Shown: one piece after another, positions 17,786-25,987 of the stretch | How positions within the stretch are numbered: the first letter of the stretch is position 1 | How the letters are laid out: every line of letters starts with the position of its first letter | Source: Duncaniella sp. | Lineage (GTDB): Bacteria; Bacteroidota; Bacteroidia; Bacteroidales; Muribaculaceae | NCBI GenBank assembly: GCA_029060405.1 | Contig: JAIDUB010000114.1 | Coordinates: 1-40,941, forward strand | Direction: 5' to 3' | DNA: 40,941 nucleotides | Notes under the pieces: model-generated | Database searches by the model: none | Told to the model about the DNA's origin: nothing | What the model saw: the letters and a program-made list of their open reading frames with translations, nothing else | Program-made: the position numbers and the translations under genes

Positions 17786-18820
17786 TTAAATTAATTGTGG
17801 AAGGAAACATGAAATAACGAGCACTACTATGCCGAGCACGAGCACGGCTATTGTCTGTCGCGAACATCCTTTCCATTCTTTAAGTATTATACCCCATACA
17901 TTGCTGAACACTACATTGAGCGCCATGAGGATGCAGAACGAGAGTGTCACGAGCGTGGGCGACGAGGTAAGGAAACCTTTGCCGAGAGCGAGTCCGAAGA
18001 ACTGGCTGTACCACAATGCTCCGGCGAGAAGACAGAACAGCACATTGTTGGCCATAACGTCAACCTTGAGATAGTCACCCCAAGTGTTGTTGACACTGTT
18101 TTGATAAAAACAATATACTGCGTTGGTGACAAAGCCACCTACCGTCACAAGCAGGGTGGCGGGAAGTGTCTTGTAGATATCCGGTGTAAGGGCTCCGAAA
18201 TTTATGTCGGCACCGAATGCCAGACCCACGTTGAAGCATCCGCTCATGAAACCTGCAAGCAATGCGATTGCTATTCCCTTGGGAAAGTTGAAATCCTTTA
18301 CAGCCGCTTTCTTTTCTTCCTCACTGAGAGAGCGGGCTTTCATCGAGCCGGCAATACCTATGATGGCGATACCGATGAGAGTAACCACAACTCCGGCGAT
18401 TACCGAGAACGTAAGCTGCGACAGCGGATCATTTTCGGGGAAAAATACATTAAGTAACACGGGACCCATTATGGTTCCGAGTCCGGCGCATGTTCCCAGA
18501 GCTATCGACTGGCCGAGCGCCACACCGAGGTAACGCATGGACAAACCGAATGTAAGGCCACCCACGCCCCATAGAGCGCCGAAGATGAGCGTCATTACGA
18601 TATTGAACGTCTGATCGGCCGAAAAAAGCTCACACAGAGAGTGTCCTGCCGGCACAGCCAGCAGGGCACCGAGAAGCGGAAGCAGGAGCCAAGCGAATAC
18701 GCCCTGCACAATCCAGTAACTTTCCCAGCTCCATTGACGGATCTTATTGATGGGAACGTAGCAACTTGACTGGCAGAAAGCTCCTGCCGCTATAATAAGT
18801 AAACCGATTACTATATCCAT
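17786..18820 (-). CDS. rhaT: L-rhamnose/proton symporter
   Basis: 344 residues, the same length as E. coli RhaT, with about ten hydrophobic helices across the whole chain. Characteristic stretches are SSCYVPINKIRQWSWESYW near the N-terminus, LFGALWGVGGLTFGLSMRYLGVALGQ-type helices and FMSGCFNVGLAFG. It imports L-rhamnose across the inner membrane. It sits between the isomerase (29 nt upstream) and the aldolase (21 nt downstream), which confirms the substrate. Confidence 0.95.
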   Translation of the reverse strand: MDIVIGLLIIAAGAFCQSSCYVPINKIRQWSWESYWIVQGVFAWLLLPLLGALLAVPAGHSLCELFSADQTFNIVMTLIFGALWGVGGLTFGLSMRYLGVALGQSIALGTCAGLGTIMGPVLLNVFFPENDPLSQLTFSVIAGVVVTLIGIAIIGIAGSMKARSLSEEEKKAAVKDFNFPKGIAIALLAGFMSGCFNVGLAFGADINFGALTPDIYKTLPATLLVTVGGFVTNAVYCFYQNSVNNTWGDYLKVDVMANNVLFCLLAGALWYSQFFGLALGKGFLTSSPTLVTLSFCILMALNVVFSNVWGIILKEWKGCSRQTIAVLVLGIVVLVISCFLPQLI

Positions 18821-18849
18821 TGATGGAAATTACAGTTGCGGTTTATGAA

Positions 18850-20103
18850 TCAGCGCTTTGAAGTTACGTCTTTCTCATACTGCTCCACTTCGGTGATATA
18901 TGTTTCACCTACGGGAACATTGTTGCGTACGCAGAATTCGTCGTATACGGCGTTCCAAGGCAGATTCTTGGCCTCTTCGAGGAGGGCGAGACGCTGGAAT
19001 TTCTTGTCGGCGAGTTCATAGTCACGCAGAGTGGCGATAGGCTCGAGGAGGGCGCGGAGCATACACTTCTGGGCAGCGCGGCTACCGATAACGTAAGCAC
19101 CGATGCGGTTAAGCGTGCCGTCGAAGTAGTCGAGACCGTAGTGAACGCGGTTGAGAGCACCAGCGCGCACGATTTCGCTGAAAAGATCCATTGTGGGGTC
19201 GTCCATGATGGTCACGTGGTCAGAATCCCAGCGGATGGGGCGCGATACGTGAAGCATGAGTTCGGGGACGAAAAGAAGCATCGACGATACTTTATCAGCC
19301 ACGCTTTCAGTGGGGTGGAAGTGGCCGGTATCGAGAGTGATCATCATGTTGTTCTTGGAAGCATAGGCGGTATAGAAGTCATTGGAGCCTACGGTGTAGC
19401 TCTCGAGACCGATACCGAATACTTTTGATTCCACGCAGTCTTTCATCCAGTCATAGCGGTGCTCGAAGATCTGGTCGAGAGAATCCTTGAGGAGCTCGCG
19501 GTAGTAGTAACGGTTGACAGTGATATCCTTGCTGCCGTCGTGTACCCAAGTGTTCATGATACAGGGATCCTGCTGAGCTTCACCTATGGCCTGAGAGATG
19601 GCGCGGCAACGCTTGGAGTGCTCGATCCAGAAGTCGCGGATGCTCTTGTCGGGGTTGGCAAGCGAGAGATCGCCGCTCTTGGGATGTGAGAAAGAAGTGG
19701 AGTTGAAGTCAAGCTTGATATCATTGGCTTTACCCCAGTCGATCCAGCTCTGGAAATGCTCTACAGTACATTCGTCGCGGTCAACGAACTTGCCGCCGAA
19801 ATCACCGTAGATTTCGTGAAGGTTCAGACGGTGCTTTCCGGGGATGAGCGACATTGCATAGAGGATGTCGGCGCGGAGTTCGTCGATATTGCGTGCTTTA
19901 CCGGGATAATTGCCGTTTACCTGAATACCGCCGGTGAGTGAGCCGCCCTGATTTTCAAAACCGGCCACGTCGTCGGCCTGCCAGCAGTGCATGCTGAGAT
20001 GGAAATCCTGAAGTTGCTGGAGCACTTTTTCGGTATCGACACCTACTGCAGCGTAGCGTTCTTTGGCAATTTCGTAGGCTTTAGCGATAGATTCTTTAGT
20101 CAT
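18850..20103 (-). CDS. rhaA: L-rhamnose isomerase
   Basis: 417 residues, normal for RhaA. It converts L-rhamnose to L-rhamnulose using divalent metal. Family signatures include LSMHCWQADDVAGFE (~36-50), LDFNSTSFSHPKSG (~156-169), NTWVHDGSKD (~204) and the metal-site segment ITLDTGHFHPTE (~270). It is the second gene of the operon, 41 nt after rhaB. Codon third positions appear G/C-richer than in the 24.4-26.3 kb region, consistent with a resident, well-expressed gene. Confidence 0.96.
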   Translation of the reverse strand: MTKESIAKAYEIAKERYAAVGVDTEKVLQQLQDFHLSMHCWQADDVAGFENQGGSLTGGIQVNGNYPGKARNIDELRADILYAMSLIPGKHRLNLHEIYGDFGGKFVDRDECTVEHFQSWIDWGKANDIKLDFNSTSFSHPKSGDLSLANPDKSIRDFWIEHSKRCRAISQAIGEAQQDPCIMNTWVHDGSKDITVNRYYYRELLKDSLDQIFEHRYDWMKDCVESKVFGIGLESYTVGSNDFYTAYASKNNMMITLDTGHFHPTESVADKVSSMLLFVPELMLHVSRPIRWDSDHVTIMDDPTMDLFSEIVRAGALNRVHYGLDYFDGTLNRIGAYVIGSRAAQKCMLRALLEPIATLRDYELADKKFQRLALLEEAKNLPWNAVYDEFCVRNNVPVGETYITEVEQYEKDVTSKR

Positions 20104-20144
20104 GATGTTAAGATTATAAGATTAAGTATATTATAGTTGATTTG

Positions 20145-21626
20145 TTATTTGGCTATTACGTTAAGGAAACGTTTATAAGGCTCATCCCATGCTTCGGGAT
20201 TCTGGGGTAGGAACGTCTTGGTGGGCACGTTCTTTCTCACCACCTCGCGGAGTTCGTCGAGTGTATTCACGCATCCTGCAGCTTTGGCTTGCACGAGAAT
20301 ATTGCCGAAAGCAGTGCCTTCCACCGGTCCGGCTACTACGGGAAGGTTGATGGCCGATGCGGTGAGAGTGTTGAGGAGCTCGTTGCGTGAGCCGCCGCCT
20401 ATCACGTTCAGGCGGTTGATGGGATTGGATGCAACCTCCTTGAAAAGCGAGAGCACATAGCGGTATTTCATGGCGAGGCTCTCGAATATGCAACGTACTA
20501 TCGCGCTATGGTCGGCCGGGACGGGCTGACCTGTCTTTTCGCAGTATTCGCATATGGTCTTGGGCATGTCGGCCGGTGCCACGAAGCAAGTATCGTCGGG
20601 ATCGATGAAACTCTTGAACGGCTCGGCTTTCGATGCCATTTCCACGAGTTCGGGATAAGTGTAGCTTATGCCCTGAGCTTTCCAGCGTTTGAGACATTCC
20701 TCGAGTACCCACATGCCTGTGATGTTCTTGAGCAGACGGATGGTATTTTCAATACCGCCTTCATTTGTCATATTATGGCGGCGCGAATCCTCGGTTACCA
20801 CGGGTTTGTCGTTTTCAATACCCATCAGCGACCATGTGCCGCTGCTCAGGAATGCCCAGTCGCGACCTTCGGCCGGTATAGCTGCTACAGCCGAAGCGGT
20901 GTCATGTCCGCCGACTGCCACGATGGGCACAGCGCCCAATCCTGTCTCTTTCTGAAGCTCCGGGCGGAGAGTACCGATCACGGTGCCGGGCTTAACGATT
21001 TCACCGAATTTATCCTTGGCTATGCCTACGGAATCGAGCACATCCATATCGAATTCTCCGGTGTGGGGATTGAGCAGCGCACCGGTTGATGCTATGGTGT
21101 ATTCAGTGATAAGTGATCCCGAGAGAAGGTAGGAGAGGACGTCGGGGATAAAACCTATGCGTGCAGCGTTAAGCAGAGCGAAGGTGTCGCGCAGTGCATG
21201 CAGCTGAAACACGGTATTGAAGTGAAGAGTCTGAATACCAGTGCGGGCATACAGATCCTCGCTGCTCATAGCCTTGGCAAAATAGTTGTCGGTATTCTCA
21301 GGATTGAACCGGGCATCGCGATAGGCCACGGGAAGTCCTATGATCTGACCGTCACCTGCTATGGCTGCTATATCCACGCCCCAAGTGTCGACAGCCATTG
21401 ATACGGGATTTATACCTTTATCAGCTACGAGCTTCATACCCTGTTTGATGCTCTCGAAAAGCGAATATATATTCCAGTGGGAGATACCGTTGACATTGAT
21501 TATGGCATTGGGGAAGCGGTTGATTTCCTCCGTTTCCATTTTGCCGTCCTCATGGAGAGTGGCCAGAATCGTGCGGCCGCTTGTAGCTCCGAGGTCAAAG
21601 GCTACGAAATAGGCAGGATAGTTCAT
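20145..21626 (-). CDS. rhaB: Rhamnulokinase
   Basis: 493 residues, an FGGY-family sugar kinase that phosphorylates L-rhamnulose at C1. The N-terminal ATP-fold motif is FVAFDLGATSGRT (~7-19), followed by VDTWGVDIA, VGGHDTASAVAAIPAEG (~255) and the C-terminal LNVIGGGSRNELLNTLTA (~412). It leads the rhaBATD operon. The rhamnose regulator and lactaldehyde oxidoreductase found in the B. thetaiotaomicron cluster are absent here. A good promoter lies just upstream, back to back with that of the pectin-degrading GH28-GH105 gene. Confidence 0.95.
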   Translation of the reverse strand: MNYPAYFVAFDLGATSGRTILATLHEDGKMETEEINRFPNAIINVNGISHWNIYSLFESIKQGMKLVADKGINPVSMAVDTWGVDIAAIAGDGQIIGLPVAYRDARFNPENTDNYFAKAMSSEDLYARTGIQTLHFNTVFQLHALRDTFALLNAARIGFIPDVLSYLLSGSLITEYTIASTGALLNPHTGEFDMDVLDSVGIAKDKFGEIVKPGTVIGTLRPELQKETGLGAVPIVAVGGHDTASAVAAIPAEGRDWAFLSSGTWSLMGIENDKPVVTEDSRRHNMTNEGGIENTIRLLKNITGMWVLEECLKRWKAQGISYTYPELVEMASKAEPFKSFIDPDDTCFVAPADMPKTICEYCEKTGQPVPADHSAIVRCIFESLAMKYRYVLSLFKEVASNPINRLNVIGGGSRNELLNTLTASAINLPVVAGPVEGTAFGNILVQAKAAGCVNTLDELREVVRKNVPTKTFLPQNPEAWDEPYKRFLNVIAK

Positions 21627-21683
21627 GGTTATATAAGGTTAGTTACAATAAGGGTAATATCAGACGTGAGGCAGAGAGATGTG

Positions 21684-21715
21684 CAAAAGTAGCCATTTTT
21701 CACATGTAAAACAAA
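21684..21715 (-). promoter_or_regulatory. rhaBATD promoter
   Basis: TTTG (21715-21712), a 20-nt spacer and TACTTTTG (21691-21684) on the minus strand, a full consensus match. The leader would be about 50 nt. The -33 box falls inside the first copy of a CAAATAAT direct repeat. Confidence 0.7.
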
Positions 21716-21731
21716 TAATTTTTCAAATAAT
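21712..21731. promoter_or_regulatory. Direct repeat CAAATAAT, candidate operator
   Basis: CAAATAAT occurs at 21712-21719 and again at 21724-21731, 12 bp apart, between the divergent -7 boxes of rhaB and the GH28-GH105 gene. Direct repeats are the usual form of AraC-type regulator sites, and rhamnose regulators are often AraC-type. The AT-rich composition makes chance possible. Confidence 0.35.
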
Positions 21732-21736
21732 CTCGT

Positions 21737-21744
21737 TACCTTTG
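21737..21744 (+). promoter_or_regulatory. -7 box of the GH28-GH105 gene
   Basis: TACCTTTG matches TAnnTTTG exactly. No TTTG is present 19-21 nt upstream, suggesting an activator-dependent promoter. The leader to the ATG at 21790 is about 40 nt. Confidence 0.5.
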
Positions 21745-21789
21745 TGCAGAAATTCTAATCAAATATTATCTAACCATAACGTTTCAACC

Positions 21790-24321
21790 ATGAAAAAAGT
21801 GATTCTGGCAGCAATGAGTTTGCTATGCCTCACTGTTTCGGCCCAAGATCCCAATACCGCGTGGGAAACCTTGTATCCGGCCATCGAGAAACAGATCAAA
21901 GCGCCCGAGTTCCGCGACAAGGATTACAATATCCTTGATTACGGCCGACAGAATAAGCGCGCCGATTATCTTTACACCGAACTCATCAACAGCACCATCG
22001 AGCGCTGCTCGGCCGAGGGTGGCGGACGTGTGATTATTCCCGCTGGTGTGTGGATGACAGGTCCTATCACGCTCAAGAGCAATGTCAATCTTCACCTTTC
22101 GGAAGGAGCCGTGCTGCTTTTTACCGATGATCTGAGCCAGTATCCTCTCGTATATACCCGCTGGGAAGGCATGGATTGCTACAACTACCAGCCTATGATT
22201 TATGCATTTGAGGAAAAAAATATCGCGATCACCGGTAAGGGTACCATCGACGGTGGTGCCGAAAACGCCAACTGGTGGCGCATGTGCGGCGCAAAGAAAT
22301 ATGGATGGGAAGAGGATCAGAATATCATTTCCCAGCGCATAGGTCGTCCTATCCTTATGGAATGGAATGAAAAAGGAGTGCCTGTTGACGAGCGTCAGAT
22401 GGGCGACGGCTACGGTATGCGCGTGCAGCTTCTCAATCCTGTGAGCTGCAAGAATGTGCTGATTGAAGATGTGACACTTCTTCGCTCACCTTTCTGGGTG
22501 ATACATCCTCTTTTCTGCGAGAATCTTACAGTGCGCGGTGTGCATATTCAGAACGACGGACCTAATGGCGACGGCTGCGACCCCGAGTCATGTAAGAACG
22601 TGCTCATAGAAAACTGTTTCTTTGATACCGGCGACGACTGTATAGCCATCAAGAGCGGTCGTAACCGTGACGGTCGTGTTGCCGCCCGTCCGAGCGAAAA
22701 TATCATTGTGCGAAACTGTCAGATGAAAAACGGTCACGGCGGCGTGGTGGTCGGCAGCGAGATTTCCGGAGGATATAAGAATCTCTTTGTAGAGAACTGC
22801 GTGATGGACAGTCCCGACCTCGAGCGCGTGATCCGCATCAAGACCAACAACTGCCGCGGCGGTGTGATAGAAAACATCTTCGTGCGCAACGTCAAGGTGG
22901 GACAATGCCGCGAGGCTGTTCTGAAAATCAATCTCGTGTATGAGCAGCGTGAGAAGTGCCAGCGCGATTTCTATCCTTTCGTGAAAAATGTATATCTTGA
23001 CAATGTAACTTGCCAGAAGAGCAAATACGGCGTTAAAATCGAAGGATATGACGATCGCTGCAATATCGAGAATATCGAGGTGAAAGATTGCGTGTTCAAC
23101 GGCGTTACCTCAGGCGGAAATTCCATTAAAGGAGAGGTTAAAGATGTGCGTTTCATTAACCTGATAATCAACGGTAAACCCTGTATTGAATCTCAACCCG
23201 TCTCGGTCAAGATGGCGCTCTCGGAAATGAAACGTCATCCGTCGAGCTGGAGTGTCGACCACAGCAAGCGTCTGCACTGGAGCTATTCGGTAGGCGTGGA
23301 AATGGATGGTATCGAGGCTGCCGGTTCGCGCTACGGTATCGACTCTATTCGTGACTATGCTATTTCTTATGTAGACTCTCTGGTGATGCCCGACGGTGAG
23401 ATCCTTACCTACAAGTCGGCCGATTTCAATATCGACCACGTGAAAAACGGCCGTCTGCTCATGCGCGCCTATAAACTCACAGGCGAGCAGCGCTACCTCG
23501 ACGCTATGAACAAGCTGTACGCACAGCTTCAGAAGCACCCCCGTACCCAAACAGGCGGTTTCTGGCACAAGCAGATTTATCCCCGCCAGCTTTGGCTCGA
23601 CGGACTCTATATGGGTCAGCCTTTCTATCTTGATTATGCCAATAATTTCCTCACCGGTAAGGATCAGAAGAAGGCTTATGATGATATCGCGAAGCAGCTT
23701 CTCACCGTAGGAAAGAAAACTTATGATCCTGCTACGGGTCTGTATCGTCACGCGTGGGATGAAACAAAGTCGATGTTCTGGGCCGACAAAAAGACTGGTC
23801 AGTCGCAACACGCTTGGGGTCGCGCTATGGGCTGGTATATTTGGGCTATCGTAGACGTGCTTGAAAATCTGCCGCAGGATCACAAAAGCCGTCCCGAACT
23901 CATCGCACTGCTCAAGAGTGTAGCTGACGGACTTGTGAAGTATCAGGATCCCGAGACCGGCCTTTGGTATCAGGTACTCGACGAGCCGGGCCGCGAGGGC
24001 AACTATCTCGAAGCAACTTGCGCCGCCATGTTCAGCTACAATCTTCTCCGTGCCAATCGTCTTGGACTGCTCGACGATTCATATCGCGCAGCCGGTGAGA
24101 AAGCTTATCAGGGAATCCTTGACAACTTCATCACTACCGACGAAGACGGCACCATCAATCTGATTCAGTGCTGTCAAGTTGCAGGTCTCGGCGGAGGCAA
24201 CAACGAGCGCCGCAACGGAACATTTGAATACTACATATCCGAACCAATCCGCGACAACGACGGCAAAGGCGTAGGCCCGTTCATCCTCGCCTCCCTCGAA
24301 ATGGAAGGTATGACGAAGTAA
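21790..24321 (+). CDS. Secreted GH28-GH105 fusion (rhamnogalacturonan degradation)
   Basis: 843 residues from the ATG at 21790, which starts a clean signal peptide (MKKVILAAMSLLCLTVSAQ); an in-frame upstream ATG would destroy it. Residues ~40-465 are a GH28 beta-helix with all motifs intact: NGDGCDPE (259-266), GDDCIAIKSG with D282/D283, NGHGG with His316, and RIK (349-351). Residues ~490-843 are a GH105 (alpha/alpha)6 barrel with LWLDGLYMGQPF (Asp604, matching the catalytic Asp of YteR) and HAWGRAMGW (674-682). The first domain should cut the pectic backbone; the second removes unsaturated galacturonate from lyase products. Rhamnose released would feed the divergent rhaBATD operon. A strong terminator follows. 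Confidence 0.9.
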   Translation: MKKVILAAMSLLCLTVSAQDPNTAWETLYPAIEKQIKAPEFRDKDYNILDYGRQNKRADYLYTELINSTIERCSAEGGGRVIIPAGVWMTGPITLKSNVNLHLSEGAVLLFTDDLSQYPLVYTRWEGMDCYNYQPMIYAFEEKNIAITGKGTIDGGAENANWWRMCGAKKYGWEEDQNIISQRIGRPILMEWNEKGVPVDERQMGDGYGMRVQLLNPVSCKNVLIEDVTLLRSPFWVIHPLFCENLTVRGVHIQNDGPNGDGCDPESCKNVLIENCFFDTGDDCIAIKSGRNRDGRVAARPSENIIVRNCQMKNGHGGVVVGSEISGGYKNLFVENCVMDSPDLERVIRIKTNNCRGGVIENIFVRNVKVGQCREAVLKINLVYEQREKCQRDFYPFVKNVYLDNVTCQKSKYGVKIEGYDDRCNIENIEVKDCVFNGVTSGGNSIKGEVKDVRFINLIINGKPCIESQPVSVKMALSEMKRHPSSWSVDHSKRLHWSYSVGVEMDGIEAAGSRYGIDSIRDYAISYVDSLVMPDGEILTYKSADFNIDHVKNGRLLMRAYKLTGEQRYLDAMNKLYAQLQKHPRTQTGGFWHKQIYPRQLWLDGLYMGQPFYLDYANNFLTGKDQKKAYDDIAKQLLTVGKKTYDPATGLYRHAWDETKSMFWADKKTGQSQHAWGRAMGWYIWAIVDVLENLPQDHKSRPELIALLKSVADGLVKYQDPETGLWYQVLDEPGREGNYLEATCAAMFSYNLLRANRLGLLDDSYRAAGEKAYQGILDNFITTDEDGTINLIQCCQVAGLGGGNNERRNGTFEYYISEPIRDNDGKGVGPFILASLEMEGMTK

Positions 24322-24348
24322 TCAATTGATATTTTTTATAATATAATT

Positions 24349-24394
24349 ATCCCCACTACGGATTTTTTAAGCCGAAGTGGGGATGATTTTTTTT
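24349..24394 (+). terminator. Rho-independent terminator of the GH28-GH105 gene
   Basis: Stem ATCCCCACT (24349-24357) with AGTGGGGAT (24376-24384), extended inward by three pairs past an A-A mismatch, then GA and a run of eight T (24387-24394). It begins 28 nt after the stop codon. Confidence 0.9.
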
Positions 24395-24410
24395 AATTTG
24401 AATTTAATGT

Positions 24411-24821
24411 TTACTTTTTGTAGAAATCCCTAGGGCCAATCCAATCATAGTCAAAAATTAATAATTTATCCCCATGGATTTCGTAACGAACCGATTCCTT
24501 ATATGTTACACCATCTTCTTCATCTACATGCGTGAGAGTTAAGTATTCTCCATTAGTTATCCATTCTCCTGTATAAGTATAGTTTTGAGGTTCTGGATCA
24601 AAAGGTGTTGCCCATGATTTTCCTTCAAACGTACCGTCTTTCAAAAAATGGAATTGATAATATTCGGTACAATTTTGTAACTCAAAAATACTTAGCCACG
24701 TTCCTACAATTGGGTCTGAAGGTTCATCATCGTCGCTGCTGCAAGCAGTGAAGCCCATAGTGAAGATTAAGCAAAGTGTTGCTAAGAAAAGTGATTGGAA
24801 ATTAATGAATTTGTGTTTCAT
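24411..24821 (-). CDS. Small surface lipoprotein, lipocalin-like
   Basis: 136 residues. Lipobox FTAC (Cys27) is followed by SSDDDE, an acidic stretch of the kind that directs Bacteroidetes lipoproteins to the cell surface. The mature part, ~38-136, is a short all-beta domain: DPIVGTWLSIFEL at the start, FHFLKDGTFEGKSW, YTYTGEWITNGEYLTLTHVD and a final GDKLLIFDYD. This is the pattern of the small lipocalin-like domains common in Bacteroides. No function is known. The gene is clearly AT-richer than its neighbours and adjoins a RAYT/REP unit, so recent acquisition is possible. Upstream is a structured ~360-nt region that may be its leader. Confidence 0.7.
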   Translation of the reverse strand: MKHKFINFQSLFLATLCLIFTMGFTACSSDDDEPSDPIVGTWLSIFELQNCTEYYQFHFLKDGTFEGKSWATPFDPEPQNYTYTGEWITNGEYLTLTHVDEEDGVTYKESVRYEIHGDKLLIFDYDWIGPRDFYKK

Positions 24822-24901
24822 AAGATATAAAACAGTTAGTGTAAGTCACAAGCTCCCAATTGACTTGGTTAATAGAAATGAAAAGCGCGAGGAACTTTAC
24901 T

Positions 24902-25187
24902 TTTGCTCGTCCCACACTTTGAGGCTCTGGAATGCCCTATGAAATTAGACGAGCAAATATGCAGAGACCTCACGCAGAATATGAACATACATTTGCCGAC
25001 GCAAAAAGCGCCGAGCAATTCGGAGTATTCATATCCACTTAAGGCATCTACCATTTGCTTCATTCCTGATTTCATAAAGAAATTTTCCAGATTTCAAAGT
25101 GTCAGGAAAGAGCGCCGGTACACGCTTCTTAAAATATGTCTTGCATACCCTCCCGCTCAACCCTTCCGGGTCTCTGCGATCGGTCAG
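24902..25187 (-). ncRNA. Candidate structured RNA (stand-alone or long leader of the lipoprotein gene)
   Basis: Read on the minus strand, this stretch follows a near-perfect promoter and contains several helices: a long-range 9-bp pair, GCAGAGACC (25177-25169) with GGTCTCTGC (24969-24961); a perfect 10-bp pair, TTTGCTCGTC (24957-24948) with GACGAGCAAA (24911-24902); TTCCTGA with TCAGGAA (about 25107 and 25034); a hairpin TCGGCGC-TTTTT-GCGTCGG (about 25014-24996); and ACCC-GGAA-GGGT (25171-25160) with a GNRA-type loop, which competes with the first helix. The GCGTCGG hairpin is fully paired only on the minus strand, using G-U pairs, which supports that direction. No convincing protein is encoded. 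I do not see tmRNA, RNase P or SRP signatures. Confidence 0.45.
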
Positions 25188-25192
25188 CGTTG

Positions 25193-25223
25193 CAAAATTA
25201 GCACAATTTTTCGATTTCGCAAA
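25193..25223 (-). promoter_or_regulatory. Strong promoter of the structured RNA
   Basis: TTTG (25223-25220), exactly 19 nt, then TAATTTTG (25200-25193) on the minus strand: the best consensus match in the window. Transcription would start near 25187, about 365 nt before the lipoprotein ATG. The remaining ~185 nt (25224-25408) up to the REP element show nothing I can name. Confidence 0.65.
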
Positions 25224-25408
25224 AATAAGTAGTGTGCATTGACCTTGCCGGTTTTAATATATCTGCCTTTCTTAGTGGCTACGACTCATGCAATGCTGCT
25301 CATATAATCATAAAGAATGTGTTATGAGTATGTTGCAATACTTTCAAAATACTTTTAGATGTATTTCTACTAACGCGATACAAGCCTTTTAGCAACTAAC
25401 CGTTAAGT

Positions 25409-25479
25409 AAATGATGTCCGTTAAGGACATTCCTATCAGTAGCACCACACGCTGTAGCTTGCGGAGGCGTGTGGTGTAG
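25409..25479 (+). repeat. REP-like element, left copy
   Basis: Two hairpins with a tetranucleotide between them. The outer hairpin is ATGTCC-GTTAA-GGACAT (25414-25430). GTAG (25439-25442) comes next, followed directly by CACCACACGC (25443-25452), a 14-nt loop and GCGTGTGGTG (25467-25476). GTAG at the 5' foot of an imperfect palindrome is the hallmark of REP sequences used by RAYT transposases. A near-identical copy lies inverted at 26081-26151. Confidence 0.8.
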
Positions 25480-25499
25480 AAAAAAGGAAAAATCGGGAT

Positions 25500-25518
25500 G
25501 GTGTCCGCTCAGGACACC
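25500..25518. repeat. Inner hairpin downstream of the RAYT gene
   Basis: GGTGTCC-GCTCA-GGACACC, a perfect 7-bp stem ending 12 nt past the RAYT stop. It has a counterpart at 26042-26062 on the other side of the gene, so it belongs to the element. It might also slow or end RAYT transcription, but no U-run follows. Confidence 0.6.
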
Positions 25519-25530
25519 GGGGAAACGGAA

Positions 25531-25983
25531 TTACTCTCTGTCACCCAAAGCCGGGACTTCAATAGAGAAACCATCTTTAAGAAGCAAGGATACAAATTCT
25601 TCCCTGCAAGATTGAGTGATGTGATGGCTGCGCTGATTCATAATGTAATTCTTCACAATCTCTCTTTTATCAGCGCTGACGGCGAAACAGCCATACCTCC
25701 GTGACCATTTCTGCCAATGGGGGAAGTGAGGATTGGAGAGAAGATATTTGCTTGATTCGGCTTTAAGTCCCTTGATAACCTCTGAGATTGCATACTTCGG
25801 TGGAATATCACAAAGAATATGCACGTGATCAGGCATTCCTCCTATCCTTCTTACATAAACATCACGGTTTTTAAGATAGGTAAAAATAAACCTATATAGT
25901 TCCGTTTCATAATCAGGATCTATGGAATGAAGGCGGCCATAGGTTGCAATCACAATATGATATGTCAGGGTTACGTAGCTCAT
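25531..25983 (-). CDS. REP-associated tyrosine transposase (RAYT, IS200-like Y1 family)
   Basis: 150 residues, a single Y1-transposase domain. The metal-binding HUH motif is His54-Val-His56 in GGMPDHVHILCDIPP; the likely catalytic tyrosine is Tyr113 in EIVKNYIMNQRSHH. Such enzymes nick and rejoin single-stranded DNA at hairpins. The gene is framed by inverted REP-like hairpins carrying GTAG, the arrangement expected of RAYTs that spread REP sequences rather than of a classic IS200. The frame is intact with catalytic residues present, so it is probably functional. Its ATG lies only 4 nt after the -7 promoter box, suggesting leaderless translation. Confidence 0.9.
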   Translation of the reverse strand: MSYVTLTYHIVIATYGRLHSIDPDYETELYRFIFTYLKNRDVYVRRIGGMPDHVHILCDIPPKYAISEVIKGLKAESSKYLLSNPHFPHWQKWSRRYGCFAVSADKREIVKNYIMNQRSHHITQSCREEFVSLLLKDGFSIEVPALGDRE

Positions 25984-25987
25984 ATCG

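Noticed and set aside
21679-21789. Upstream ATG for the GH28-GH105 gene
   Set aside because: It would place 37 residues before a perfect signal peptide and start upstream of the gene's own -7 box.
24898-24905. TACTTTTG on the plus strand as a promoter
   Set aside because: The nearest TTG (24865-24867) is 30 nt upstream, so there is no -33 box at the right distance and no gene follows.
24869-25232. Possible small proteins of 68 (minus) and 109 (plus) codons in the structured region
   Set aside because: Neither has a recognisable domain or signal, they overlap on opposite strands, and the RNA pairing pattern explains the region better. The minus-strand 68-residue frame remains a weak alternative.
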